Shown here: piece by piece, positions 40,966 through 49,602 of the stretch
How the letters are laid out: the number at the start of each line of letters is the position of its first letter
Position numbering within the stretch: the stretch's first letter is position 1
From: Ferrovibrio sp964218355
Lineage (GTDB): Bacteria; Pseudomonadota; Alphaproteobacteria; Ferrovibrionales; Ferrovibrionaceae
Length of the DNA stretch: 64,000 bases
Assembly (NCBI RefSeq): GCF_964218355.1
Contig: NZ_CAXPMC010000019.1
Coordinates: 1 to 64,000 of the forward strand
Direction: 5' to 3'
The notes under the pieces: model-generated
The model's database searches: none
What the model was told of the DNA's origin: nothing
What the model saw: only the letters and a program-made list of their open reading frames with translations
Made by a program: the position numbers and the translations under genes

Positions 40966-43900
40966 ATGGGCATGCGTATGCTGATCGACGCCACCCACCT
41001 GGAAGAGACCCGGGTGGTTGTCGTCAAAGGAACCCGTCTCGAAGAATTCGACTACGAGACATCGACCAAACAGGTCCTCAAGGGCAATATCTATCTGGCG
41101 CGGGTGACCCGCGTGGAGCCGTCGCTGCAGGCGGCCTTCGTTGAATATGGCGGCAACCGGCACGGTTTCCTCGCCTTCAGCGAAATCCATCCCGACTATT
41201 ACCAGATTCCGATCGCCGACCGCGAACGCCTGCTGGCCGAGCAGGCCGAGGAAGAGGCGCTGGCCGCCGCCGAGGAAGAGGCCGAGCTGGCCGAAGCCGA
41301 GGCCCGTGCCGCCGCCGGCGAGGCCGATGACGGGGATCACGATCACGACGACAGCGTGATCGAGACCGTCGACGGCGATTTCGACAGCGTCGAGGAAATC
41401 TCCGCCGATGGCCAGCCGGCCGGCGAAGACGAGGATGACGACGATGCCGACGGGGATGACGCCGATGAAGACGGCGACGATCTCCACGGTGACGATCACC
41501 ACGGCGACGATCACCACGATGACGGCGACGACGCGGAAACCGCCGCATCGCCGGCCTACTGGAATGTGCCGGCTGCGGCTGCGCCGGTGCCGACGCTGGC
41601 TGCCGAGGCCGAAGATGCCGGTGACGGCGAAGACGATCAGGAAGACGCCGGGTCCGACGAGGATGGCGAGGCAGCCGATGACGACGCTGCCGATGACGAA
41701 GCAGTCGATGGCGAAGCGGCGGCGGAAGCCGGCGCCGCAGGCGAGGGCGGTGGCGAGCGCCGCCGCCGCAACCAGCGCGGCCGTGGCCGCGGCCGTGGCC
41801 GCGGGCGGGGTCGCGACCGCAACGACAGCAGCAATGGAAGCAGCAGCAGTGGCAGCAGCAATGGCAATGGCGGCGAGCGCGAGGAGCGCAGCCGCCGCCG
41901 CACCAGCGTGTTCCGCCGCTACAAGATCCAGGAAGTCATCAAGCGCCGGCAGATCATGCTGGTGCAGGTCGTCAAGGAAGAGCGTGGCAACAAGGGCGCC
42001 GCGCTGACCACCTATCTGTCGCTGGCCGGCCGCTACTGCGTGCTGATGCCGAACACGGCGCGGGGCGGCGGCATTTCCCGCAAGATCCAGTCGCAGGCCG
42101 ACCGCAAGCGGCTGAAGGCGATCACCAGCGAGCTGGACATCCCGGAAGGCATGGGCGTGATCGTGCGCACCGCCGGCATGGAGCGCTCGAAACCGGAGAT
42201 CAAGCGCGATTTCGAGTTCCTGCTGCGCAGCTGGGACAGCATCCGCGAGATGACGCTGGAATCCTCGGCGCCGTGCCTGATCTACGAAGAGGCCGGGCTG
42301 ATCAAGCGGTCGATCCGCGACCTTTATTCCGACCAGATCGACGAGGTGATGGTCGAGGGCGAGCAGGGCTTCCGCTTCGCGCATGACTTCATGCAGATGC
42401 TGATGCCGACCCATGCCGACCGGGTCAAGCAGTACCAGGACAAGATCCCGCTGTTCCATCGCTACCAGGTCGAACAGCAGCTCGATGGCATGTTCTCGCC
42501 GACCGTGCAGCTCAAGTCGGGCGGCTACATCGTCATCAACCCGACCGAGGCGCTGGTCTCCATCGACGTGAATTCGGGCAAGTCCACCCGCGAGCACAAT
42601 ATCGAGGAGACGGCCTACAAGACCAACCTGGAGGCGGCCGAGGAGGTCGCCCGCCAGCTGCGCCTGCGCGACCTTGCCGGCCTTGTGGTGATCGACTTCA
42701 TCGACATGGAGGAGAACCGCAACATCCGCAAGGTGGAGCAGAAGCTGAAGGAATGCCTGCGCAACGACCGCGCACGCATCCAGGTCGGCCGCATCTCCGC
42801 CTTCGGCCTGCTGGAAATGTCACGCCAGCGGCTGCGTCCCAGCCTGATCGAAAGTTCGACCATGCCCTGCCCGCATTGCCAGGGCCGCGGCTATGTCCGT
42901 TCGATCGAGTCGACCGCCCTGCAGGTGCTGCGCGCCATCGAGGAGGAAGGCATCCGCGACCGTTCCGGCGAGATCACCGTCGCGGTTTCGGCCGAGGTGG
43001 CGATCTACCTGCTGAATCACAAGCGCGAGCGGCTCAGCGACATCGAGCGCCGCTACGTGATGAAGGTGATCGTTGCCGCCGATCCGGCCCTGGTGCCGCC
43101 GGATTACCGCATCGAGCGCAGCAAGACCCGCCAGCCCGGCGAGGTCAGCCGGCCCGAACTGGTCCAGAAGGCCGATGGCCAGCGGCCGATCACCCAGGAA
43201 TCCGCCTATGCCGACAGCGCCGATGACGAGGCGGCCGAGGCCGGGGACGACAGCGAGGACAGCGCCGCCGAGACCGGCGAGGGCGATGCCGACGGCGATG
43301 GCCGCAAGCGCCGCCGCCGCCGCCGCCGCCGCCGTCCGCGCGGCGAGGCCGGCAGCGAAGCCGGTGCCGAGGCCGGCGATGACAGCCAGGCCGATGGCGA
43401 TGCCGAGACCGGCGACGACAGCCAGGCCGATGGCGATGCCGAGGCCGGCGACGACAGCCAGACCGATGGCGATGCCGAGGCCGGCGAGGATGGCGGCGAA
43501 GACGGCCGCCGCCGTCGTCGCGGCCGTCGCGGCGGTCGCCGCCGCCGTCGTGGCGGCGAGGAGCGCGGGCAGGAAAACGGTGCCGATGACCGCTCCGGCG
43601 ATGCCGGCGGCCACCGTCCGGTGATGACCCCGGCGGCGATCGGCGCCATGCTGGACGGCACGCCGAGCTTCGAGTTCGACGACGAGGAGCCGGCGCCGAA
43701 GCCGCAGCCGAAACCGCAGCCCCGCGACATCGCCGCCGAGATCCCGGTGCATGTCGCGCCGGCCGCCCCGGTGGTGACGGATGACGTGGTGCTGCCCGAG
43801 GCGGCACCCGCCCCGGCGCCGCAGCCGGCCGCACCCGTGCCGCCGCATGCCGAGACGGCCGCGCCGGCCGCCCCGGAGAATAGCGGCCCGGTCTTCGAGA

Positions 43901-43983
43901 CCGTGGTCGTCGGCACCGATGGCAGTTCAGAGAAAGCGGAAGCCGCCCCACCGGCACCGAAAAAGGGCTGGTGGCGACGCTGA
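40966..43983 (+). CDS. rne: Ribonuclease E (degradosome endoribonuclease)
   Basis: A 1005-residue enzyme that cleaves AU-rich single-stranded RNA in mRNA decay and rRNA/tRNA processing. The S1 domain starts at KGNIYLARVTRVEPSLQAAF but is interrupted from about residue 95 to 310 by a long acidic, then Arg/Gly-rich, insertion, including the His/Asp cluster DDLHGDDHHGDDHHDDGDD. The S1 fold resumes at RYKIQEVIKRRQIMLVQVVK. The catalytic DNase I-like subdomain has VSIDVNSGKST and VVIDFIDMEENRNI with both Mg-binding Asp. The Zn-link is MPCPHCQGRGYV. The C-terminal third is disordered, with Arg-rich RNA-binding blocks and a 12-residue repeat, and ends KKGWWRR. It overlaps the GNAT gene by 13 bases. 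Confidence 0.97.
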   Translation: MGMRMLIDATHLEETRVVVVKGTRLEEFDYETSTKQVLKGNIYLARVTRVEPSLQAAFVEYGGNRHGFLAFSEIHPDYYQIPIADRERLLAEQAEEEALAAAEEEAELAEAEARAAAGEADDGDHDHDDSVIETVDGDFDSVEEISADGQPAGEDEDDDDADGDDADEDGDDLHGDDHHGDDHHDDGDDAETAASPAYWNVPAAAAPVPTLAAEAEDAGDGEDDQEDAGSDEDGEAADDDAADDEAVDGEAAAEAGAAGEGGGERRRRNQRGRGRGRGRGRGRDRNDSSNGSSSSGSSNGNGGEREERSRRRTSVFRRYKIQEVIKRRQIMLVQVVKEERGNKGAALTTYLSLAGRYCVLMPNTARGGGISRKIQSQADRKRLKAITSELDIPEGMGVIVRTAGMERSKPEIKRDFEFLLRSWDSIREMTLESSAPCLIYEEAGLIKRSIRDLYSDQIDEVMVEGEQGFRFAHDFMQMLMPTHADRVKQYQDKIPLFHRYQVEQQLDGMFSPTVQLKSGGYIVINPTEALVSIDVNSGKSTREHNIEETAYKTNLEAAEEVARQLRLRDLAGLVVIDFIDMEENRNIRKVEQKLKECLRNDRARIQVGRISAFGLLEMSRQRLRPSLIESSTMPCPHCQGRGYVRSIESTALQVLRAIEEEGIRDRSGEITVAVSAEVAIYLLNHKRERLSDIERRYVMKVIVAADPALVPPDYRIERSKTRQPGEVSRPELVQKADGQRPITQESAYADSADDEAAEAGDDSEDSAAETGEGDADGDGRKRRRRRRRRRPRGEAGSEAGAEAGDDSQADGDAETGDDSQADGDAEAGDDSQTDGDAEAGEDGGEDGRRRRRGRRGGRRRRRGGEERGQENGADDRSGDAGGHRPVMTPAAIGAMLDGTPSFEFDDEEPAPKPQPKPQPRDIAAEIPVHVAPAAPVVTDDVVLPEAAPAPAPQPAAPVPPHAETAAPAAPENSGPVFETVVVGTDGSSEKAEAAPPAPKKGWWRR
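43375..43482 (+). repeat. rne: Three tandem 36-bp repeats inside rne
   Basis: Units at 43375-43410, 43411-43446 and 43447-43482 encode three copies of a 12-residue acidic block, GDDSQADGDAE plus T or A (QTDGD in the third). Copies differ at only a few bases, so repeat number may vary between strains. Confidence 0.95.
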
Positions 43984-44438
43984 GCGAGCCTGCGATCCGC
44001 CGCGCCGCATCCGATGATGTGGCGCGGCTGGGCGCCCTGCAGAAGCGTGCATACGTGAAGTATGTGCCGCGGATCGGGACGGAGCCGCAGCCCATGGCCG
44101 AGGATGCCGCCGCGCTGCTCGACGATTACGAGGTCTGGGTGGTCGACGGCGATGACCGCGACGTGCTGGCCGGTGCGCTGGTGCTGCGGCAGGAGCCCGA
44201 CCATCTGCTGATCTGGTCGGTTGCGGTTGACCCGACCCAGCAGGGCACCGGGCTTGGCCGCCGCCTGATCGATTTCGCGGAAGGACAGGCACAGCACCGC
44301 AGCCTCGGCCAGATCCGCCTCTACACCAACGCGCAGTTCACCGAGAACCGCGCGCTTTATAGCCATATGGGCTACGTCGAGACCGGCACCGAGCAGTATG
44401 AGGGCCGCGACCTCGTCCACATGGCGAAAAAGCTGTAA
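43971..44438 (+). CDS. GNAT family N-acetyltransferase
   Basis: A 155-residue enzyme of the GNAT fold. It begins IRRAASDDVARLGALQKRAY, has the central strand LIWSVAVDPTQQGTGLGRRL with the acetyl-CoA pyrophosphate loop Q-x-x-G-x-G-R, and ends LYTNAQFTENRALYSHMGYV. The start is a GTG at 43971 that lies inside the rne 3' end, with AAAAAGG as ribosome site, so it is translationally coupled to rne. Its acceptor substrate is unknown. It is convergent with the aminotransferase gene with only three bases between the stops. Confidence 0.9.
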   Translation: MATLSEPAIRRAASDDVARLGALQKRAYVKYVPRIGTEPQPMAEDAAALLDDYEVWVVDGDDRDVLAGALVLRQEPDHLLIWSVAVDPTQQGTGLGRRLIDFAEGQAQHRSLGQIRLYTNAQFTENRALYSHMGYVETGTEQYEGRDLVHMAKKL

Positions 44439-44441
44439 GGC

Positions 44442-45638
44442 CTATTTCGTCCAGGCCTTCAGCCGCCTGGCCGCCTCGACCATGCGGTCGGTGGCGCCGG
44501 CAAACGAGAAGCGCATGAAATAGTGGCCGCGGCCGCGGTCGAAATCGAAGCCCGGCGTCGCCGCTATGCCGGTCTCGGCCAGCATGCGTTTGCAGAAGTC
44601 GCTGGCGTCGTTGGTGAAGCGGCTGATATCGGCATAGAGATAGAAGGCGCCGTCGGCCGGTGCCATGCGGTCGAAGCCGGCCGCCGGCAGTTCGTTCAGC
44701 AGGATCTCGCGGTTCTTCGCGTAGCGCGCCACGTTCTCTTCCAGCTCGTCATAGGCGGAGAGGGCGGCCACGCCGGCCACCTGGCTGATGCCCGGTGCCG
44801 AGATGTACAGATTCTGCGTCAGGCATTCGATCGGCCGCAGCAGCTGTTCGGGCACCACCATCCAGCCGAGCCGCCAGCCGGTCATCGAGAAGTATTTCGA
44901 GAAGCTGTTGATCACGATGGCCTGGTCGGTCAGCGCCAGCACCGAACGGGCGCGACCGCCATAGGTGATGCCGTGATAGATCTCGTCGACGATCAGCCAG
45001 CGGTTTTTCGCCGCGCAGTCGTCGACCAGCGCCTGCAGTTCGGCGTCGCCCAGCATGGTGCCGGTCGGGTTGGCGGGGCTGGCCACCAGCACGCCCTTCG
45101 CCTGCGGCGCCTGCGCGTTGATCTGCGCGGGTGTCGGCTGGAAGCGGGTTTCCATCTCGGTGACGATCATCGCCGGATCGAGATCGACCGCCTTCAGGAT
45201 GTTGCGGTAGGCCGGATAGGCCGGCTCGCCCAGCGCCACCTGGTCGCCGGCATCGAAGGCGGCGAGGAAGGCCAGCAGGAAGCCGGCCGAGGAGCCGGTG
45301 GTCACCACGATGCGCTCGGCCGGCACGTCGAGGCCGTAATAGCTGCGGTAATGGCCGGCGATCGCCGCGCGCAGTGCCGGGATGCCCAGCGCCAGCGTGT
45401 AGCCGAGCGGATCGCGCTGCGCGGTCGCGGTGGCGGCCGCGATGGCGGCACGGGGTGCCGCGGTCGAGGGCTGGCCGACCTCCATGTGGATCACGTCGCC
45501 GCCGGCGGCTTCGCGGGCGGCCGCCGCCTTCATCACCTCCATGACATAGAAGGGATCGATGGCGCCGCGCCGCGAAGGCGTCAGCGGGCTGGCGGCAGAG
45601 GCGCGGGAGCCGGGAGCGCGGGCAGCGGGGCCGGGCAT
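44442..45638 (-). CDS. Class I/II pyridoxal-phosphate aminotransferase
   Basis: A 398-residue fold-type I enzyme. Key parts are VIHMEVGQPSTAAP, YTLALGIPALRAAIAGHY, the cofactor-phosphate region TTGSSAGFLLAFLAAF, VASPANPTGTMLGDAELQAL, DEIYHGITYGG and the PLP Lys in INSFSKYFSMTGWRLGWMV. The C-terminal Arg that holds the substrate carboxylate is in HYFMRFSFAGATDRM. The amino donor cannot be assigned; an aspartate, aromatic or alanine type is possible. The first about 25 residues are Pro/Arg/Ser-rich and may be shorter in reality. It reads leftward 17 bases after the gamma-glutamyltransferase-like gene, with which it probably forms an operon. Confidence 0.92.
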   Translation of the reverse strand: MPGPAARAPGSRASAASPLTPSRRGAIDPFYVMEVMKAAAAREAAGGDVIHMEVGQPSTAAPRAAIAAATATAQRDPLGYTLALGIPALRAAIAGHYRSYYGLDVPAERIVVTTGSSAGFLLAFLAAFDAGDQVALGEPAYPAYRNILKAVDLDPAMIVTEMETRFQPTPAQINAQAPQAKGVLVASPANPTGTMLGDAELQALVDDCAAKNRWLIVDEIYHGITYGGRARSVLALTDQAIVINSFSKYFSMTGWRLGWMVVPEQLLRPIECLTQNLYISAPGISQVAGVAALSAYDELEENVARYAKNREILLNELPAAGFDRMAPADGAFYLYADISRFTNDASDFCKRMLAETGIAATPGFDFDRGRGHYFMRFSFAGATDRMVEAARRLKAWTK

Positions 45639-45654
45639 CGCGGTGGCCGCCGGG

Positions 45655-47145
45655 TCAGAACAGCCGGCCGACCGCGAGGCCGAAGCCGCGCGGATCGGCT
45701 GCAAAGCTGCAGCTCTGCGGTGCGCGCGGCACGCCCTCGCCGCAATAGGCCAGGGTCACGCGGCCGAGCGGGCCGGCCTCGGTGACGGCCAGGCCGCGGC
45801 CGCGCAGGGCGGCCAGGCTGTCGGCCGGCAGTCCGGGCTCGGCCAGCACCGGCGCCTGCGGGCCGGCATGGAACAGGCGGGGCAGGGCGATGGCCTGCGG
45901 TGCCGGGTCCTTCTGCGATTTCGCCAGGGTGGTCTGCAGCACCGCCTGGGCCAGGGCGGCCGGCGCCGGTGCGCCGCCGCTGGCACCGGCAGCAATGAAA
46001 GCCTGGTGCACATTGCCGTTGATGCCGACCATGGCCGCCATGTAGGGGCTTTCATCGCCCGGCACGCCCGGCGGTGCGGCGAACAGCAGCCCGGTCTCGC
46101 GGCCGACCCGGCGGCTGCCGAAGGCCGGACCCATGCTGAAGCTGCAGGCGACGGCAAGGCCGTTGCGGTCGATCACCGCGATGCTGGCCGAGCCGTAGCC
46201 GCGTTTCGGTGCCTCGGCACCGGCATTGCGGTAGGCCTGGCCCATATTCTCGGCAAAGCGGTCGGCGCGGAAGCGCGAGCCGCTGATCAGTCCGCCATCG
46301 TCGAAACCCTGTTCGGCCAGCCAGGCCGCAATGGCGCCGCCGCGGGCATTGTTCGAGGCATAGAGGGTGACGCTCTTTTCGAATTCCAGTGCGATCGGCT
46401 TCTCGATGGTGATCGCATAGTTGCGCAGGTCTTCGGCCGTGATCCGGCCGCCTTCGCGCGCCATGTCGGCCAGCACCACCTGGGACAGGTGGCCCTGGTA
46501 GAAATCGGCCGGGCCGGCACTGCGGATGCGGGCCAGCACCCCGGCCAGCTTCTGCTGGCTGCGGATCGCGCCTTCGGCGGGCAGGCGGCCGCCGGGGCCG
46601 CCGAGGATTTCGGCCAGGGCCGGATCGGCGGCCAGCGCCGGATCGGTCTCGGTGACCGAGCGGAGGAAGGCGCGGCTGGCGCCGTCGCCGAAACGGGCCA
46701 GCTGTTCGGCCGGCGCCACGGTCGCTTCCCAGCGCAGCTTGCCGTAGCGGCCCTGCAGCAGGCCCAGTCCGCGCACCATGCCGGGAATCGCCAGCGGGCC
46801 GCCGCCGGCGGCGGCCCGGGCCGGAAAGTCGATGGTCTCGGCCCGGCCGCGGCCGGTGATCGGGTCGCCGACCACGCAGATGCCGCCGCCGCCCAGCCCG
46901 GCGCCGCCGGGATAGGTGACCGCATAGGCCAGTGCCGCGGCGGTGACAGCGTCGGCGGCGGTGCCGCCGGCCGACAGGGTGTCGCGGGCAACCAGCGCGG
47001 CACGCGGCTCGTCGGCCGCCACGCCGCCGAGGAAGCCGCTCAGGTAATCGATCTGCCCGGCGCTCGGTTTCGACTGGATTCCGTCGGAATCCGAACAGCT
47101 TGCGAGGATCAGTGCCATCGCGGCGAGCAGCACGCATTGACGCAT
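45655..47145 (-). CDS. Gamma-glutamyltransferase-like lipoprotein (divergent)
   Basis: A 496-residue predicted lipoprotein. The signal MRQCVLLAAMALILASC ends in a good lipobox with Cys at residue 17. The body follows the GGT fold: ARDTLSAGGTAADAVTAAAL, YPGGAGLGGGGICVV, ITAEDLRNYAI and the autoprocessing region YGSASIAVIDRNGLAVACSF. In active GGTs this region reads T-T-H-x-S-V-V-D with Thr as self-cleavage site and nucleophile; here Ser stands at that place. It is also shorter than usual (about 550-580). It could be a Ser-nucleophile Ntn hydrolase acting on glutathione or other gamma-glutamyl amides in the periplasm, or an inactive relative. It is divergent from the M48 protease gene. Confidence 0.82.
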   Translation of the reverse strand: MRQCVLLAAMALILASCSDSDGIQSKPSAGQIDYLSGFLGGVAADEPRAALVARDTLSAGGTAADAVTAAALAYAVTYPGGAGLGGGGICVVGDPITGRGRAETIDFPARAAAGGGPLAIPGMVRGLGLLQGRYGKLRWEATVAPAEQLARFGDGASRAFLRSVTETDPALAADPALAEILGGPGGRLPAEGAIRSQQKLAGVLARIRSAGPADFYQGHLSQVVLADMAREGGRITAEDLRNYAITIEKPIALEFEKSVTLYASNNARGGAIAAWLAEQGFDDGGLISGSRFRADRFAENMGQAYRNAGAEAPKRGYGSASIAVIDRNGLAVACSFSMGPAFGSRRVGRETGLLFAAPPGVPGDESPYMAAMVGINGNVHQAFIAAGASGGAPAPAALAQAVLQTTLAKSQKDPAPQAIALPRLFHAGPQAPVLAEPGLPADSLAALRGRGLAVTEAGPLGRVTLAYCGEGVPRAPQSCSFAADPRGFGLAVGRLF

Positions 47146-47296
47146 GGAGGTCGGGCCCTTACCTAGAATGGGCTGGCGCTTTCCGGCCAGCCTGCCGGGA
47201 CTTTGCTTCGTCATGACCGCCGGGTCCTCCATGCGCCGTTTCTCCGTTTTCCGCCGGCCGTCCGTGTCCGGCCGCCTGTCCGTATCCACATGCGCG

Positions 47297-48667
47297 ATGG
47301 GGGTCCGCCGGGCCATGATGCTGGGCTGCGCCGTGCTGCTGGCAGCGGCCGGAACGGTGCTGCCGACGGCTGCGGAGGCGCAGCGCCGCGGCGCCCAGCT
47401 GGTGCGGGACGCCGAGATCGAAAATACCATTCGCGCCTATGCCGCGCCACTGTTCGCGGCGGCCGGATTGTCCAACGATTCGATCTCGGTACACCTGGTC
47501 AACGACCGTACGCTGAACGCCTTCGTCGCCGGCGGCCAGCGCATCTTCATCAATACCGGGCTACTGATCCGGGCCGAGCGGCCGGCCCAGGTGATCGGCG
47601 TGCTGGCCCATGAAATCGGCCATATCGCCGGCGGCCATCTGGTCCGCATGGGCCAGGAGATCGAGAATGCCCAGACGGCGATGATCCTCTCCATGCTGTT
47701 CGGCGCCGCCGCCGCCGTGGCCGGCTCGGGCGAGGGGGCCGCCGCCGCCGTGCTGGGCGGGCAGCATATCGCCGAACGCAGCTTCCTTGCCTATACCCGC
47801 GGCCAGGAATCGGCGGCCGACCAGGCCGGCGCCACCTATCTGGAGGAAACCCGGCAGACGCCGGGCGGCCTGATCGAGTTCCTGCGCATCATCGGCCAGC
47901 AGGATGCGCTGCTGGTTGGCCGCCAGGACCCCTATTCCCGCACCCATCCGATGACGCCTGAACGCGTCGCCGCCCTGGAATCGCGGGCCTCGCGCTCGCC
48001 GTACCGCAATGCCCAGGACACGCCGGAGAATATCGAGCGCTTCCGGCGCATGCAGGCCAAGCTGGTCGGCTATCTGGAGGGCCTGCCGGCGACCCTGCGC
48101 AAATATCCGGAAACCGACACCAGCCTCTATGGCCGCTATGCGCGGGCCTTCGCCTATTTCCAGGCGCTGGATTTCCAGCGCGCGCTGAAGGAGGCCGATG
48201 CACTGATTGCCGCCTATCCGAATGATCCGTTCTTCCACGAACTGAAGGCCGACATCCTGCTGAATATCGGCCGGGTGGCCGACTCGCTGCCGCCGATTAC
48301 GGAAGCCCACCGGCTGGCACCGAACGAATCGCTGATCGCCTTCGGGCTCGGCCAGCGGCTGGTGGCGCTGGAGGATAACAGCCGGCTGCCCGAGGCGATC
48401 GCCATCCTGCGCGACGTCACCCGGCGCGAGCCCGACAACAGCGGTGCCTGGCAGCAGCTGGCAGTGGCCTATGGCCGCAGCGGCGATATCGGCATGGCCT
48501 CGCTGGCCTCGGCGGAACGCTATCTGGTGCTGGGCGAACTGCGCGATGCCCAGGGCCAGGCCGAGCGCGCCACCAGGCTGATGAAGGAGGGCGAGCCCGG
48601 CTGGCTGCGGGCCCAGGACATCATCGCCGTCGCCAAGGACCAGCGCAAACTGCAGCGCAACCGCTGA
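47297..48667 (+). CDS. M48 family periplasmic metalloprotease with TPR domain (BepA-like)
   Basis: A 456-residue exported protease. It has a signal peptide to about residue 29 (MMLGCAVLLAAAGTVLPTAA) and then an M48 domain with LNAFVAGGQRIFINTGLLI, zinc motif VIGVLAHEIGHIAGGH and the third ligand Glu in RGQESAADQAGATYL. A C-terminal TPR region from about residue 275 contains RYARAFAYFQALDFQRALKE and VTRREPDNSGAWQQLAVAYG. BepA-like proteases clear misassembled outer-membrane proteins such as LptD. ATG codons at 47231 and 47213 are possible earlier starts, but 47297 gives the best signal peptide. A thiol-disulfide protein gene follows, which fits an outer-membrane quality-control theme. Confidence 0.92.
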   Translation: MGVRRAMMLGCAVLLAAAGTVLPTAAEAQRRGAQLVRDAEIENTIRAYAAPLFAAAGLSNDSISVHLVNDRTLNAFVAGGQRIFINTGLLIRAERPAQVIGVLAHEIGHIAGGHLVRMGQEIENAQTAMILSMLFGAAAAVAGSGEGAAAAVLGGQHIAERSFLAYTRGQESAADQAGATYLEETRQTPGGLIEFLRIIGQQDALLVGRQDPYSRTHPMTPERVAALESRASRSPYRNAQDTPENIERFRRMQAKLVGYLEGLPATLRKYPETDTSLYGRYARAFAYFQALDFQRALKEADALIAAYPNDPFFHELKADILLNIGRVADSLPPITEAHRLAPNESLIAFGLGQRLVALEDNSRLPEAIAILRDVTRREPDNSGAWQQLAVAYGRSGDIGMASLASAERYLVLGELRDAQGQAERATRLMKEGEPGWLRAQDIIAVAKDQRKLQRNR

Positions 48668-48753
48668 CGTTCCGGCCCTCACGGCTTCGTGCCTTGCCCG
48701 TCGCCGGCCGCCACCCCATAGTCGCCGCAGCTCTGACACAGGAACCCTTCCCG

Positions 48754-49518
48754 ATGCGATTCCGTACCCGTTTTTCCATTCTGGCCCCTGCCATGCTGCT
48801 CGCCGGCCTGCTGGCCGCCGCGCCCGTCCGCGCCCAGCAGCCTGCGGCTTTCTCCGCCGAGCAGAAAAAGGCCATCGAGAGCGTGATCCGCGACTACCTG
48901 CTGCAGAATCCGGAAGTGCTGGTCGAGGCGATGCATGCCCTGGAGGCGCGCCAGCAGGAAAAGGCGGCGGCGCAGGGCCGGGCGGCGATTGCCGCCCATG
49001 CGAAGGAGATCTACGACGACGGCGTCTCCTATGTGGCCGGCAACCCGAAGGGCGATGTCACCATCGTCGAGTTCTTCGATTACCGCTGCGGCTACTGCAA
49101 GCAGGTGCAGCCGCATATCGAGGCTTTGCTGAAAGAGGACCGGAACCTGCGCGTCGTGCTCAAGGAGCTGCCGGTGCTGGGGCCGGAAAGCGTGACGGCG
49201 GCGCGGGCCGCGGTGGCGGCGCTGGAGCAGGAGAAGGGGGCGAAATACTTCGCCTTCCACAATGCGATGATGGCCTTCCGCGGCCAGCTGGGCGAGGAGG
49301 CGGTGCTGCGCATGGCGAAGGAAGCCGGCCTCGATGTCGCGAAGCTGAAGGTGGCGATGCAGTCGCCGAAGACGGAAGCCGTGCTGCGCGCCAACCTGTC
49401 GCTGGCCGACAGGCTCGGCATCCAGGGCACGCCCGGCTTCGTGATCGGCGACCAGCTGATCCCCGGTGCCATCTCGCTGGACAGCATGCGCGAACTGGTG
49501 AAGGCACAGCGCGGATAA
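48754..49518 (+). CDS. DsbA family thiol:disulfide oxidoreductase (Com1-like)
   Basis: A 254-residue periplasmic protein. It has a signal peptide to about residue 28 (APAMLLAGLLAAAPVRAQ), an N-terminal helical oligomerisation-type segment (residues about 30-85, Gln/Ala/Glu-rich) and a thioredoxin-fold DsbA domain with active site FFDYRCGYCKQVQ (CGYC) and cis-Pro in IQGTPGFVIGDQLIPG. The N-terminal extension resembles that of trimeric ScsC/BcfH or Com1 proteins, which shuffle disulfides. The start ATG follows an AGGA site. It lies downstream of the M48 protease gene on the same strand, 86 bases away. Confidence 0.92.
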   Translation: MRFRTRFSILAPAMLLAGLLAAAPVRAQQPAAFSAEQKKAIESVIRDYLLQNPEVLVEAMHALEARQQEKAAAQGRAAIAAHAKEIYDDGVSYVAGNPKGDVTIVEFFDYRCGYCKQVQPHIEALLKEDRNLRVVLKELPVLGPESVTAARAAVAALEQEKGAKYFAFHNAMMAFRGQLGEEAVLRMAKEAGLDVAKLKVAMQSPKTEAVLRANLSLADRLGIQGTPGFVIGDQLIPGAISLDSMRELVKAQRG

Positions 49519-49537
49519 CAGCGGGAAACCGGCCGAT

Positions 49538-49566
49538 TTGACGAACCGGGCCGGAATCCGTATGGT
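49538..49566 (+). promoter_or_regulatory. prfB: Sigma70 promoter of prfB
   Basis: TTGACG (49538-49543) and TATGGT (49561-49566) are separated by 17 bases and lie 37 bases before the prfB ATG. An AGGAACGG ribosome site follows. Confidence 0.7.
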
Positions 49567-49602
49567 CCGGCCCCGAGAACGGACCCTATCAGGAACGGAA
49601 CG

